64,000 nucleotides of DNA, taken from contig CBDDKZ010000005.1 in NCBI GenBank assembly GCA_965230415.1, positions 3,224,001 through 3,288,000 of the forward strand, read 5' to 3'. The DNA comes from CBDDKZ01 sp965230415 (GTDB taxonomy: Bacteria; Bacteroidota; Bacteroidia; Cytophagales; JAAEPT01). Shown in pieces: positions 9,136 through 18,591 of the stretch (position 1 is the first letter of the stretch; every line of letters begins with the position of its first letter). The notes under the pieces are model-generated. The model saw only the letters and a list, made by a program, of their open reading frames with translations. It searched no databases and was not told where the DNA came from. A program made the translations under genes and the position numbers.

Positions 9136-9797
9136 ATTATTTAATTTTATAATTTGTGTTTATTGAACTTTTAATAATGTTTGAAATATATATAATTAAC
9201 TATCAAGTCAATCTTGTAGCACCCTACGGTTCAGGTGTTTGATGCATAATCTCTTGCCGCAATATTTGTGCTGTCTTTATTAATGAAACATCAAATTGAT
9301 TAAGTGTAAGTAGTGTTTCAGTTAAGGCCATTTATTACTTTTGACAAGCATACATTAAGAATATTTAAAAAGAAGGTAAAAGAGATTTTTAGCATAGGAT
9401 GACTTAATATTTTTATGTGTATTAGATCTTTGGTTTTGAGCGTCTGAAATTAAGACTCTTAAAAGTCTTGTGCGAGCAATTTGTGATGGATGGTTCAGTT
9501 GATGATAAACGGTTTGAAAATAGTGATGAAATGTTGAGAAGAAATGTAAGAAGTTAGATTTTTTCCTTTTTAATCGATTTAGGGCGAATGAGGGGTGTTA
9601 TTGCTTGTGTTAAGTGGTTTACTGGTAAAAACCGCCCTGTCACCTTTATAGGTGAGAGGGCAGCATTGTATTTGCAGGTTTGAAAATTAGATATAAATGA
9701 GAGGTTTAATTAGATGGTATGTTTGAAAAAGTAGACATACCATCTAGTTATTGGTAGACCCTAATATTCGAACGGATATAATCTTACTTTCACTTGG
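9136..9797. other. Non-coding or decayed stretch
   Basis: No convincing gene is visible. A 35-codon minus-strand ORF (9224-9331) has no recognisable relatives. Two hairpins are present: 9634-9661 (11-bp stem, one mismatch) and 9708-9751 (16-bp arms, one wobble). Together with the chemoreceptor remnant that follows, this looks like a decaying region. Confidence 0.5.
9708..9751. repeat. Inverted repeat, 16-bp arms
   Basis: 9708-9723 pairs with 9736-9751 with a single G-T wobble; the loop is 12 bases. The inner 12 bp (TAGATGGTATGT/ACATACCATCTA) are perfect. No T run follows, so it is not an obvious terminator. Confidence 0.6.
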
Positions 9798-9965
9798 CAG
9801 CAAAATCAAAATCATGGTGCCCATCAGGTGAATATTGCCATGCAGGAGCTCAATAAAATAGTACAGCAACATGCGGTATCTACAGAAGAACTCGCGAGCA
9901 GCGCCACGGAATGAAGTCATCATGCTGATGAGTTCAAATATGCAGTGGAATTCTTTAAGGTATAG
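9798..9965 (+). pseudogene. Remnant of a methyl-accepting chemotaxis protein C-terminus
   Basis: The frame starting at 9798 reads QVNIAMQELNKIVQQHAVST, then EELASSATE, an in-frame TGA at 9912-9914, then ADEFKYAVEFFKV and a stop at 9963. This follows the end of the chemoreceptor signalling domain (AMQQLNQ..QQNAAASEELAS, later A..L...V..FK). Only about 55 codons survive; no start or signalling hairpin tip is present upstream. It is the only chemotaxis-related sequence in the window and lies among non-coding DNA. Confidence 0.6.
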
Positions 9966-10090
9966 GAAAAGTGTTTGGCTCCATGATAACTTTAGAAAAT
10001 TCAGCGCTAATATAAGTAGGCAGAGTGTCGCAATACCCCCTCCTGTGCGTATAGAATAGAGAATCAATTTCCTAACACCGCTTTCTTTGA

Positions 10091-10624
10091 ATGCTTAAAT
10101 GGATTTATTTGCGCAAAGACCATGAACCTAATAGTAAGGGAAACGCTGAAATTTTTGCTATTGTTTCCGGATTACAGAGAGGACCTAATCAAAGACATGT
10201 TGCTCATGTCGAAGTTATAGACATGCCATATCTGGATCATGATAAGAGAAGCTATTTTCCGAATCAAGTCCTCGTTAACTGGGATGATTTTTATTATAAG
10301 GCAGTGAATATTAATCTTTTTGAGAGAGATACAGGAACGGACTATAAAAAATTGGCGAAGAACCTTATAAACTCGGCAACTGAAGTGCTAATAGGTGCAG
10401 CAGGAGGGTCGGCTGGACTTTGGGCGTTATCGTTAAACAAACTAGCCAATGCGATTCTTGATGAAGTAGGGCGCGGAGGTTTTTTAAGTGACGGAAATGA
10501 CTATGTAGATTCTTTTTATACAATAAGAAGTGATCATAACTATCATAAGTTATACGGAGCCAGGAACAATGCTTCAATGGGTTTTGAACAAGTTTGGATC
10601 CCTGCTTATCAAGTAATTAATTAG
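10091..10624 (+). CDS. Protein of unknown function related to the 27.4-kb lipoprotein; no signal peptide
   Basis: The 177-residue protein opens without a signal sequence, and a TGA directly precedes the ATG in frame. Residues 17-28 (GNAEIFAIVSGL) and the following HVEVID/QVLVNWDD segments line up with NAEILFIVSYL and FVWVDK of the lipoprotein at 27416-28150, which does have a lipoprotein signal. Later VDSFYTI and QVWIP align with LDKFINI and RLLISP. It therefore looks like a copy that has lost its leader, or one whose N-terminus decayed with the neighbouring pseudogene. A Gly/Ala-rich stretch (IGAAGGSAGLWAL) around residue 98 could be a membrane-active helix. Function unknown. Confidence 0.6.
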   Translation: MLKWIYLRKDHEPNSKGNAEIFAIVSGLQRGPNQRHVAHVEVIDMPYLDHDKRSYFPNQVLVNWDDFYYKAVNINLFERDTGTDYKKLAKNLINSATEVLIGAAGGSAGLWALSLNKLANAILDEVGRGGFLSDGNDYVDSFYTIRSDHNYHKLYGARNNASMGFEQVWIPAYQVIN

Positions 10625-10802
10625 TGATTTATTTTGAATGAACCAATCAATGGTGAGGCCTTCATTACTCACCATTGATGGTCTTTATAATAAGTTAGTT
10701 AAACAGTCATGACACACTCAATTTATAATTACTTCATGTTGTGCCACGTTTTATGGAATAATTAAATCATCTGTTATAATGGATATTACAATTGCTTTTA
10801 AA

Positions 10803-11816
10803 ATGAAAAAGATACTTTATAATAGTCTTATAATACTGTCGCTCTTCTCCTGTCATCAAGATGATGAGGTGATTCCCGAAGAGGTAGGTGCTTTAGAAAA
10901 ACGTGCCGAATCACGTTTGGGTTTTTATAGTGACCTGGCGTTTCACCATGCCCCCATAAATTATCAGGATGTTGACCGTACCGGTTCACATGGTTTGCGA
11001 GGGAAAGCCGATTACATTACTGCCTATGATTTTGACGGCGATTTAAATGCAAAAAACAATTGGAGGAATATGACATCGTCATCCTATAAGAAAAATGCTG
11101 TGGTTTATTATTCCGTGGTGGAGACCAATACCCATTTTTTTATTACTTATGCTTTTTTTCATGCCCGGGACTGGACTGATATATGGTTTTTGTATGGCAT
11201 TGATGAACACGAAAATGACCTGGAAGGAGTATTGGCCATTGTTGAAAAAGATGGTTCCGAGTACGGAAACGCTTTGGGAATCGTTACCGTATTTCATTCC
11301 GACTTCTTTTCCTTTAAAACACCCGGATCCGAATTGAGGAATGGCAATCAGGATATCGATGGTACTTTGACATCAAAAGAGCATAATGGAGTGCAACGAT
11401 TTGAAACGGCTGCCCAGGCAAAGGGACACGGTATCAAAGCACTTTCTAAGTTGAAACCGGGAGGAAATGATTATGTCGTATATTATCCCAGTAAAACCAG
11501 AAGTGAAGAGCCTTCTGATATTTATGATCGCAAAGTACATTATACATTGATAAATATTTTCGAAACCGGTGGTATGTGGGAGCAACGGTTTAATGAATTA
11601 TTGTTCAAAAATGCCCGATCTTTTCAAAAATCTTACGGACAGGGTATTGCCAATGCTCCCTGGAATTGGAATGATAAAGATGACGGCGGAGGTACAGGGT
11701 TGTATGCCGGTGGAATGGCTTATTATCCTGCTCATTTGGTAGATAACTATTTCAATGGCCTGGGTAGTTTTAGTAAAACATATACGTACAATCCATTTCT
11801 GAATATTACACAATAG
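10803..11816 (+). CDS. Lipoprotein resembling the Vps62/NPP1 superfamily, copy 2
   Basis: This is a close paralogue of 6238-7248. Although an upstream ATG exists at 10779, the ATG at 10803 (MKKILYNSLIIL) gives a normal lipoprotein signal ending LFSC and is preferred. The mature domain repeats the landmarks of copy 1: NYQDVDRTGSHGL, HFFITYAFFHARDW, HENDLEG, FHSDF, KGHGIKA and the Trp-rich end APWNWNDKDDGGG. Divergence is greatest in the short linker after the lipid-modified Cys. It ends 33 bases before the convergent hybrid kinase gene. The role is unknown; conservation of the H-E-x-D-x-E-G cluster in both copies argues that it matters. Confidence 0.75.
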   Translation: MKKILYNSLIILSLFSCHQDDEVIPEEVGALEKRAESRLGFYSDLAFHHAPINYQDVDRTGSHGLRGKADYITAYDFDGDLNAKNNWRNMTSSSYKKNAVVYYSVVETNTHFFITYAFFHARDWTDIWFLYGIDEHENDLEGVLAIVEKDGSEYGNALGIVTVFHSDFFSFKTPGSELRNGNQDIDGTLTSKEHNGVQRFETAAQAKGHGIKALSKLKPGGNDYVVYYPSKTRSEEPSDIYDRKVHYTLINIFETGGMWEQRFNELLFKNARSFQKSYGQGIANAPWNWNDKDDGGGTGLYAGGMAYYPAHLVDNYFNGLGSFSKTYTYNPFLNITQ

Positions 11817-11848
11817 TTGTTATATGGCTGAAGCGATTTTCGGATGAC

Positions 11849-13939
11849 CTATGAACTACCAAAGTTGGGTTTCTCGCCAAAGCGTTCTTCAAACAGCTGT
11901 GTCAGATGTGAGGTATTTACGAAACCAACTTCATGTGCGAGCAATTTTATTGAATTAGCCTGTTTATTGTCCAGAAGCTGTTTGGCTCTTCGTAATTTTA
12001 ATTCTCGTATCAGGCCATTGGGTGTGAGTCCGCACCATGATTTTACTTTTCGATTCAGTGTGCGTTCGGATATGGATAGTAAGTTGGCCAGGTCCATTAC
12101 TTGGAGCGATGGCGATTTAATTTGATCCTCAATATAAGATTTGATCATATTTAGTTCTTTGTTGACGATATGTTCACCTTCCCGTTGAGTATCAGGCTCT
12201 TCTTTAAGTAACAGGCGACGCTCAGTATTGTTTTTGACAATATGTTTGATACGAATAATTAATTCCTGTTCATTGAATGGTTTGGTTAAATAGTCATCAA
12301 TACCCAGGCGCAAAAAATCCAATTTACCTTCTTGATCTACACGTGCTGTCAACACAATGACAGGCGTGTCGTTGCCAACTGAACGAATGCTTTTAACAAA
12401 AGCATAACCATCCATTTCGGGCATCATATAATCCGTGATGATCAAATCTACATGGTTCTTTTCCAATATACGCAATGCTTCCAAACCATTACATGCTTCA
12501 TGAATTCGTGTACCCGGCAAAATACTTTTGATATATTGACGCATTTCATAGTGATCCTCCACCAATAAAATATCAATAGATTCAATAGGTTCTGTATGCT
12601 CAACCGGATATACGGAGCGTTGAGGAAGTTCTTGTACAATCGGTAATTCTATTGAAAACCTGCTCCCCACTTTTTCTGTACTGGTTACATTGATGCTTCC
12701 TTCATGTAACTGAATCACTTCTTTGGAGAAGGCTAAACCCACGCCAGAACTTCCTGCTTCATTACCGGCATTTTTTGCACGGTAGAATGAATCGAAAATA
12801 TGCGGAATGTCATCTGTAGGGATTCCACATCCATTATCTTCAATATGGATACTCACTTTTTTATCGTCATTGTTTAGTCTCATACATATATTCCCGGCTG
12901 TTTGGGTGTACTTAATAGCATTAGATAATAGATTCCCAATAGCGCGTTCAAGGTAGACTGGGTCGGCATTAATTGATACCTTGTTTTCCTTACATTCATT
13001 GACAAATGTTAATGTCTGGCTTTTAATCGTAACCATTCGCTGGAAGTAATCCTGAATTTTATGACAGACTTCAGAAGGGTCAAGGGTTTTACAGTTTAAT
13101 TGTAGCTTGTGTGATTTCATTTTAGCGAGATCCATAATGTTGTCCAGCAGCACTTGGAGTTTCCGGGAATTAGCATCAATACTTTCATAACATTCTCGAG
13201 ATTCGGATGATATGTGTGCTCGTTTCAATAAGCGCCGGGCATTTCCCTGTATTAGTGTAAGTGGGGTACGCATCTCGTGGGACAAATTGATCCAAAAATG
13301 GGCCTGGAATTTGTTTAGTTCTTCCAGGTCTTTACGCTGTTCTTCTATTTTAGCATTCGCTTTTACGGCTTCATGATGCTTGTGTTCAAGTGATTTTTCA
13401 CTTCTCAGATTCAATGATTTGAAATAAGCAAATGTTATATATATAGCAAAAAAGAGACCGAAATTTGCTAGATGCTCTATGTTGGTGTTTGGATAGTTGT
13501 TATAGTTTACTAAAATAAAAGTAAAGCAGCTGTAAGCTACTAAAAGGCTAATTACGCTTAACCAGCGATTATTAAAGTATATGAGCACAAAAATTGGGAT
13601 CAGTAAAAAGTAGAATTCCAGAAATGAACTAACTACTGTATAAATACAATGCAGCGAAAAACTCATAAGAGCCATGGTAATAATTACAATGCGTGCAGTA
13701 TTTTGCCAGTTGTAATATTGCAAAAAGAGTATGATTATTAGAATTATATTTGAAAGTACAAGTGTAAGATATTCTCCTTTATATTGAACACCACGAATTG
13801 CATTTGAAGTGATAAATATAATATTGAGAAGAAACCAGATAATACAGCCTAAGTTTAATAATTTGATGGTTTTTATTTCTTGGCTGGGAGTGTCTTTTAG
13901 AACGCCAAGTAAAAGTAATTTGTTGAATAGTTGCTTCAT
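11849..13939 (-). CDS. Membrane hybrid histidine kinase-response regulator with AraC output, paralogue A
   Basis: The 696-residue one-protein two-component system has about six membrane segments (residues 30-175) with almost no periplasmic loops, a short coiled coil, HisKA with NLSHEMRTPL (His221), an HATPase domain with intact N (NLLSNAIKYT), G1 (DNGCGIP) and G2 (GSSGVGLAF) boxes, a receiver domain (LLVEDH, ITDYMMPEMDGY, LTA, TKPF) and a C-terminal AraC-type HTH (LSISERTLNRKVKSWCGLTP). It should sense a membrane-associated or small-molecule signal and regulate transcription directly. It differs from classical hybrid systems of this phylum by lacking a large periplasmic sensor. It is the last of three tandem paralogues on this strand. 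Confidence 0.93.
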   Translation of the reverse strand: MKQLFNKLLLLGVLKDTPSQEIKTIKLLNLGCIIWFLLNIIFITSNAIRGVQYKGEYLTLVLSNIILIIILFLQYYNWQNTARIVIITMALMSFSLHCIYTVVSSFLEFYFLLIPIFVLIYFNNRWLSVISLLVAYSCFTFILVNYNNYPNTNIEHLANFGLFFAIYITFAYFKSLNLRSEKSLEHKHHEAVKANAKIEEQRKDLEELNKFQAHFWINLSHEMRTPLTLIQGNARRLLKRAHISSESRECYESIDANSRKLQVLLDNIMDLAKMKSHKLQLNCKTLDPSEVCHKIQDYFQRMVTIKSQTLTFVNECKENKVSINADPVYLERAIGNLLSNAIKYTQTAGNICMRLNNDDKKVSIHIEDNGCGIPTDDIPHIFDSFYRAKNAGNEAGSSGVGLAFSKEVIQLHEGSINVTSTEKVGSRFSIELPIVQELPQRSVYPVEHTEPIESIDILLVEDHYEMRQYIKSILPGTRIHEACNGLEALRILEKNHVDLIITDYMMPEMDGYAFVKSIRSVGNDTPVIVLTARVDQEGKLDFLRLGIDDYLTKPFNEQELIIRIKHIVKNNTERRLLLKEEPDTQREGEHIVNKELNMIKSYIEDQIKSPSLQVMDLANLLSISERTLNRKVKSWCGLTPNGLIRELKLRRAKQLLDNKQANSIKLLAHEVGFVNTSHLTQLFEERFGEKPNFGSS

Positions 13940-14020
13940 TGGGATTAAAATACACTTGGTTTTTATGAGTAGTTACAAAGGAGTTGACAAATTGTAGTCT
14001 AATAATGTGTTGATGGCGAA

Positions 14021-16174
14021 TTAAATACCAGGTCTTGCCCCGAATCGTTTTTCATAAAGTCCGGATAAATGACTGGTGCTTGTATAACCTACCCTGGCAG
14101 CGAGTTCTTTCATTGAATGGACCGCGTTGTTTTCTAAGAGCGTTTTGGCTTTCTGTAGTTTTAATTCACGAATAAGACCGTTTGGTGTCAGTCCTGACAA
14201 GGATTTTATTTTTCGATGTAAAGTGCGTTCGGACAGTGCAAAATGCGTGGCTAATTTGTGTACACTAAAGGTTGGAGAATGCATGTTTTGTGAAATGTAC
14301 GATTTTATGCTATTAAACTCATCATCATCTTGAATGGTGTTATTATCAACGTTTAGTGGAATGGTTTTATTGTTAGTTCGTTGCTGTTCGCCATAATTAT
14401 CCATACAATGTTTAATGCGAATAAGCAATTCCTCTTCATTGAAGGGTTTCGTCAGATAATCATCAATACCTAACCTCAGGAAGTCCAGTTTTCCTTTACG
14501 GTCGATGCGTGCTGTTAAAACAATAACCGGTATATGGATGTTTTTTTGCCGTATTTGCTGAATAAACTCGTAACCATTCATCTCCGGCATCATATAATCT
14601 GTAATAATCAATTGGGGGCTTATTTGATCTAAAACATCAAGCGCTTCTTTTCCATTTGAAGCGGCATAAATAGTTGCCTTATCGAGCAAGTCGATTATGT
14701 ATTGTTGCATATCAGTATTGTCTTCGACAAGCAAAATATCCGTTTGATCCAGGTTTATAGTAGTTCGAACAATTGTGTCGCTTGTTAAAAATGTCTCGTT
14801 GGATTTTAAAATGGGGAGTGTAACCTGAAAAGTACTGCCTTTATTTTCAGCACTCTCAACTGTCAGTTCTCCTTTATGTAGTTCAATGACTTCTTTGGAG
14901 AAAGATAAGCCTACACCCGATCCGCCATTCTCATTGGTAGAGTTGCCGGCGCGATAGAAAGATTGGAAAATATAGGGAAGGTCTTTTTGTGGAATTCCGC
15001 GTCCTGTATCACACACAGCTATAGAGCATTTCTTTGGACCTTTGAGGTGAATATGGATGCTTACCTTTCCTTTTTCCGAAGTATATCTTATAGCGTTGAG
15101 AAGCAGATTAGCAATCGCTCTTTCCAGATACAGTTGGTCGGCCTGGACGTATATATTGTTGAATTCTGTTTCATTATACAGATTGTATACCAGTTGTTTT
15201 TGGGTAAGTAATGGCTCAAAATAAGTCAATAATTGCTTACAGAATGATACGATTTCTAGTATTTCAAGCTTTAAATCCAGTTTGCTCGCTTTAATCTTTG
15301 TTAGTTCTATAGTGTTATCGATGAGAGCCTGGATTTTATGAGCATTTTGGTCTATTCGTTGGTAATGTTCTTTGATGTTTGTCTGTTCGCTTCCGGATTT
15401 TAGCAGTTTATTGGTGCTACCTTTCATTAGAGTTAGCGGGGTACGTATTTCATGAGAAATATTAATCCAGAATTGCGATTGAAAGTTGATAAATTCTTTC
15501 AGTTCCAGGCGTTGCTGTTCAATTTTTGCCTTGGCTGTTAATGCTGCCTTATGCTGATGTTCCAGGGCCAGTCGTTGTTCTTCAATTTTCTTTGCTAATT
15601 GTAATGCTTCATTGTGTTGTTTTTTTAATAATCTTTCATTTTTAACATTTAATGATTTGAAATAGGCAAATGAAAGGTAAATACCCAAAAATAAGCCAAA
15701 GTATGCCAGGTGTTTGAAATCGGTTTTCGGGTAGTTGTTAAAGAAAATTAGAATGAATGTAAAACAACCATAAGATACAATAAGCGAAATGATACTCAGA
15801 AGGCGATGATTAAAAAAGATGAGTGTAAATATAGGGACTAGTAGAAAATAAAACTCCATAAAAGCGCTCACCTTTGTTTCTAATGAATACACCCAAAACT
15901 CAGAAAGGGCTACTAAAAGAATGAGTAAGCGGGCAGGTCGGAATTTTTTATTGGCTTGTAAGTAAAGAATTAATACTAAAATAGCAGTAATACTTCCTAA
16001 AATAAGTGTCACATCAATAAGTGCGCCATCAAATAAGATGTTCTCAGCGATGAAAACCAGGTGAAGAATAATCCACACGATACATCCCAGATTCAATAAT
16101 TTGATGATTTTAATTTCTTGACGCAATAATGATTCTCCGACTCCTAGGGTTAATAGTCTTCGAAATAGATTCAT
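14021..16174 (-). CDS. Membrane hybrid histidine kinase-response regulator with AraC output, paralogue B
   Basis: Same plan as its neighbour at 11849-13939, with 717 residues. The coiled-coil linker is longer by one repeat (two KIEEQRL/KIEQQRL heptad blocks, residues 196-228). All catalytic boxes are intact: NISHEIRTPL (His241), NLLLNAIRYT, DTGRGIP and GGSGVGLSF. The receiver has LLVEDN, ITDYMMPEMNGY and TKPF. The AraC-type HTH ends the protein (LALSERTLHRKIKSLSGLTP). The membrane segment FMEFYFLLVPIFTLIFF is nearly shared by all three paralogues, suggesting a common ligand class or fold. It is probably an active sensor kinase. Confidence 0.93.
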   Translation of the reverse strand: MNLFRRLLTLGVGESLLRQEIKIIKLLNLGCIVWIILHLVFIAENILFDGALIDVTLILGSITAILVLILYLQANKKFRPARLLILLVALSEFWVYSLETKVSAFMEFYFLLVPIFTLIFFNHRLLSIISLIVSYGCFTFILIFFNNYPKTDFKHLAYFGLFLGIYLSFAYFKSLNVKNERLLKKQHNEALQLAKKIEEQRLALEHQHKAALTAKAKIEQQRLELKEFINFQSQFWINISHEIRTPLTLMKGSTNKLLKSGSEQTNIKEHYQRIDQNAHKIQALIDNTIELTKIKASKLDLKLEILEIVSFCKQLLTYFEPLLTQKQLVYNLYNETEFNNIYVQADQLYLERAIANLLLNAIRYTSEKGKVSIHIHLKGPKKCSIAVCDTGRGIPQKDLPYIFQSFYRAGNSTNENGGSGVGLSFSKEVIELHKGELTVESAENKGSTFQVTLPILKSNETFLTSDTIVRTTINLDQTDILLVEDNTDMQQYIIDLLDKATIYAASNGKEALDVLDQISPQLIITDYMMPEMNGYEFIQQIRQKNIHIPVIVLTARIDRKGKLDFLRLGIDDYLTKPFNEEELLIRIKHCMDNYGEQQRTNNKTIPLNVDNNTIQDDDEFNSIKSYISQNMHSPTFSVHKLATHFALSERTLHRKIKSLSGLTPNGLIRELKLQKAKTLLENNAVHSMKELAARVGYTSTSHLSGLYEKRFGARPGI

Positions 16175-16365
16175 GATAGGTTAGGGTTATTGGTATAGGT
16201 ATATGAGCAATGAAAATAATGGTTTTACATTACAAGAATTAAGTTTGTTTACGGGTAGTAAGGCTTTAAAAATACTTAAAAAGCTTGATAATTGTTTACA
16301 CAAATATAAGCTTTGGATTCAAAGGTTGCAAAATGAAGATGAAAAGAAAATTGAATATTTTTAAA

Positions 16366-18519
16366 CTAAGAATATCTGGAAAGTTGTGGTTTTTTGCCGT
16401 AGCGTTTTTCATAAAGTTGAATGAAATGGCTGGTATTTGTAAATCCACATGCTATGGCTAATTCTTTTATGGAGTTAACAGAAGCATTCCGGAGCAACAA
16501 TGCTGCTTTTTCCAGTTTTACTTCCCGGATTAATTCCAATGGAGTAAGGCCACACCATTGTTTGATTTTACGGTGTAAAGTACGTTCAGAAATGGAAAGT
16601 TCATTGGCAAGATCAAGTAGTCTGAAGTCCGTGACATGCAAATTAGCCTGAATATAATCTCTGATGTCATTTATTGAGAATTTATTCAGGCTGACGTCCT
16701 TATTTTCGGTGTAATTTTCCGTAAAACGCAGTTGCTCCTGGTAATTGTTTAGCCTGTTTTCTACGCGTATGATTAATTCATCTGCATCAAATGGTTTTAT
16801 AAGATAATCATCAATACCTAATCTTAGAAAATTTACCTTCCGTTCTTCATCATTTTGCATGCTGAGTACAATTACCGGAATATTGATGCCTTTTTTTCGT
16901 AAGGTTAATATCCATTTGTATCCATCCATTTCCGGAATCATATCGTCTGTAATAATCAGTTGTGGTTTAATTTTGTCGATGATCTCCAGGGCTTCGTTAC
17001 CACTAGTCGCTTCATGAGTTTGATAGGAATTTAATAACTCTTTTAAATAAGTACGCATATTCAAATTTTCGTCAACGGTGAGAATATTGGTGTTTTTGCG
17101 TAGAGCATACATTGTTAGGAGTTTTTCTTGTGTAGAATGCGGTTCTTTTATGCATTCAATTACTTGAAACATACATTCGAATAAACTTCCTTTATCGGTA
17201 CTTTTTACCTCAATGGTGGCTTTGTGTAATTGCAATATTTCTTTTGTAAATGCGAGCCTTATTCCGGTTTTAGCATTTCCACCCTGAAATTGTATTTTGT
17301 AAAATGGATCAAATATAAATGGTAAATCTGCTTTTGGAATTTCAAGGTTTTCATCTTTGACTGAAAAAACTAACTTCTTACTTTCGAGCATGTCCATCTT
17401 AACAAAGAGCTGTTGACCGGGCTGTGAAGTATCTATCGCATATTTTATTAAATGGATGAGTGCACGCATTAAATAAAAGTGATCTGCTTCAATATATAGG
17501 TGTGCATAATTAGATTTATTTTCGACCACACATGTTACTTGCTTTTGCTCAATTAATGAATCCAGGGATGATGTTAATTGATGAAACAATGAAAGAAAGT
17601 CTGTTTTTTTAGTGTCTAATAGCAGTTTGCCTGCTTTTATCTTTGCCAGATCCATAATATCATCCAGTACTCCTTTCATGTTATCAATGTGGGTATTTAT
17701 AGATTGATGAATATTGTTCTGGTCATTAATAGCAAGTGTGTTTTCATGGAGTAATACACCTGTATTATTTTTAATGATGGTTAATGGAGGAGTGATTTCC
17801 TGAGTGAGGTTATACCAGAATTGAGACTGAAACTTGTTCATTGATTCTAGTTCTATACGCTGTTGTTCTATTTTTTTTGTGGTATTTTCTACCTCAACAC
17901 TACGTTGTTCCAGTTCTTTACGCTGCCGCTCTATTTTTTTTGTGGTTTCTATTGCTTTGTTACGTTGTTCCTGAAGGTCTTTTTCACTTTTGAAATTTAA
18001 TATTTTGAAATAAGCATAGGCGATATACACGGCACAAAACAATCCTAATCGTGTGAGTGGCCTGAATTCCATCCATGGGTAAAGGTTTCCTGAACTTGGG
18101 ATGTATACAAAGCAGGCATGTGAAACGAAAAGAACAACAATGCTGATGATTAAGTGGTCAAAAAGTATAAGAGCCACTATAGGAATAAGTAGGAAATAGA
18201 ATTCAAGAAATGAAGCAGCACCAAGGTGCCTTGCAAACAGATAGCACTCATACCAGGCCAACGTGAGTACTATCCAGCGTATCAATATATACATTTGCTT
18301 AGTATGTAAAAACACAACGCTAGTTAAAATCAAGCTTATTATAGTGAGTTGCACAATATAGAAACCATCACGATTGTATAACATGTTTTGAATTATAAGG
18401 GCAGCATGTATTACCATCCAAATGATACAACCTCGAATGATTAGTTTATTAATAGTGGAATGTTCCGCAGTACTATATTTACCCAGGTTTAATCGGGCTA
18501 CCAGTTTACGTAATTTCAT
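16366..18519 (-). CDS. Degenerate hybrid kinase (dead kinase domain) with REC and AraC domains, paralogue C
   Basis: Same layout and length as paralogue B, but the kinase core has lost its key residues. The phospho-accepting His is Gln240 (NLTQEITPPL where the others have NLSHEIRTPL); the codon is CAG at 17800-17802. The N box Asn is gone (HLIKYAIDTS). The G1 box DxGxG is replaced by DENLEIP and the G2 box is broken (KTGIRLAF). The receiver keeps its acidic pair (TVDEN), phospho-Asp (ITDDMIPEMDGY) and Lys (IKPF), and the AraC HTH is intact. The reading frame is uninterrupted over 717 codons, so the protein is probably made. It may act as a ligand-sensing pseudokinase whose receiver is phosphorylated by a paralogue. 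Confidence 0.92.
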   Translation of the reverse strand: MKLRKLVARLNLGKYSTAEHSTINKLIIRGCIIWMVIHAALIIQNMLYNRDGFYIVQLTIISLILTSVVFLHTKQMYILIRWIVLTLAWYECYLFARHLGAASFLEFYFLLIPIVALILFDHLIISIVVLFVSHACFVYIPSSGNLYPWMEFRPLTRLGLFCAVYIAYAYFKILNFKSEKDLQEQRNKAIETTKKIERQRKELEQRSVEVENTTKKIEQQRIELESMNKFQSQFWYNLTQEITPPLTIIKNNTGVLLHENTLAINDQNNIHQSINTHIDNMKGVLDDIMDLAKIKAGKLLLDTKKTDFLSLFHQLTSSLDSLIEQKQVTCVVENKSNYAHLYIEADHFYLMRALIHLIKYAIDTSQPGQQLFVKMDMLESKKLVFSVKDENLEIPKADLPFIFDPFYKIQFQGGNAKTGIRLAFTKEILQLHKATIEVKSTDKGSLFECMFQVIECIKEPHSTQEKLLTMYALRKNTNILTVDENLNMRTYLKELLNSYQTHEATSGNEALEIIDKIKPQLIITDDMIPEMDGYKWILTLRKKGINIPVIVLSMQNDEERKVNFLRLGIDDYLIKPFDADELIIRVENRLNNYQEQLRFTENYTENKDVSLNKFSINDIRDYIQANLHVTDFRLLDLANELSISERTLHRKIKQWCGLTPLELIREVKLEKAALLLRNASVNSIKELAIACGFTNTSHFIQLYEKRYGKKPQLSRYS

Positions 18520-18591
18520 TGTTCAATTAGTAAGTTACGCTTATTCTGTGTTTAATATGGCGAAATTTTGAACTAGAAATCAAGCTAGTGG

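Noticed and set aside
9224..9331. 35-codon minus-strand ORF (MALTETLLTLNQF...)
   Set aside because: Plausible composition but too short and with no supporting evidence.
9744..10067. 107-codon minus-strand ORF
   Set aside because: It is antisense to the chemoreceptor remnant, which has a recognisable family pattern.
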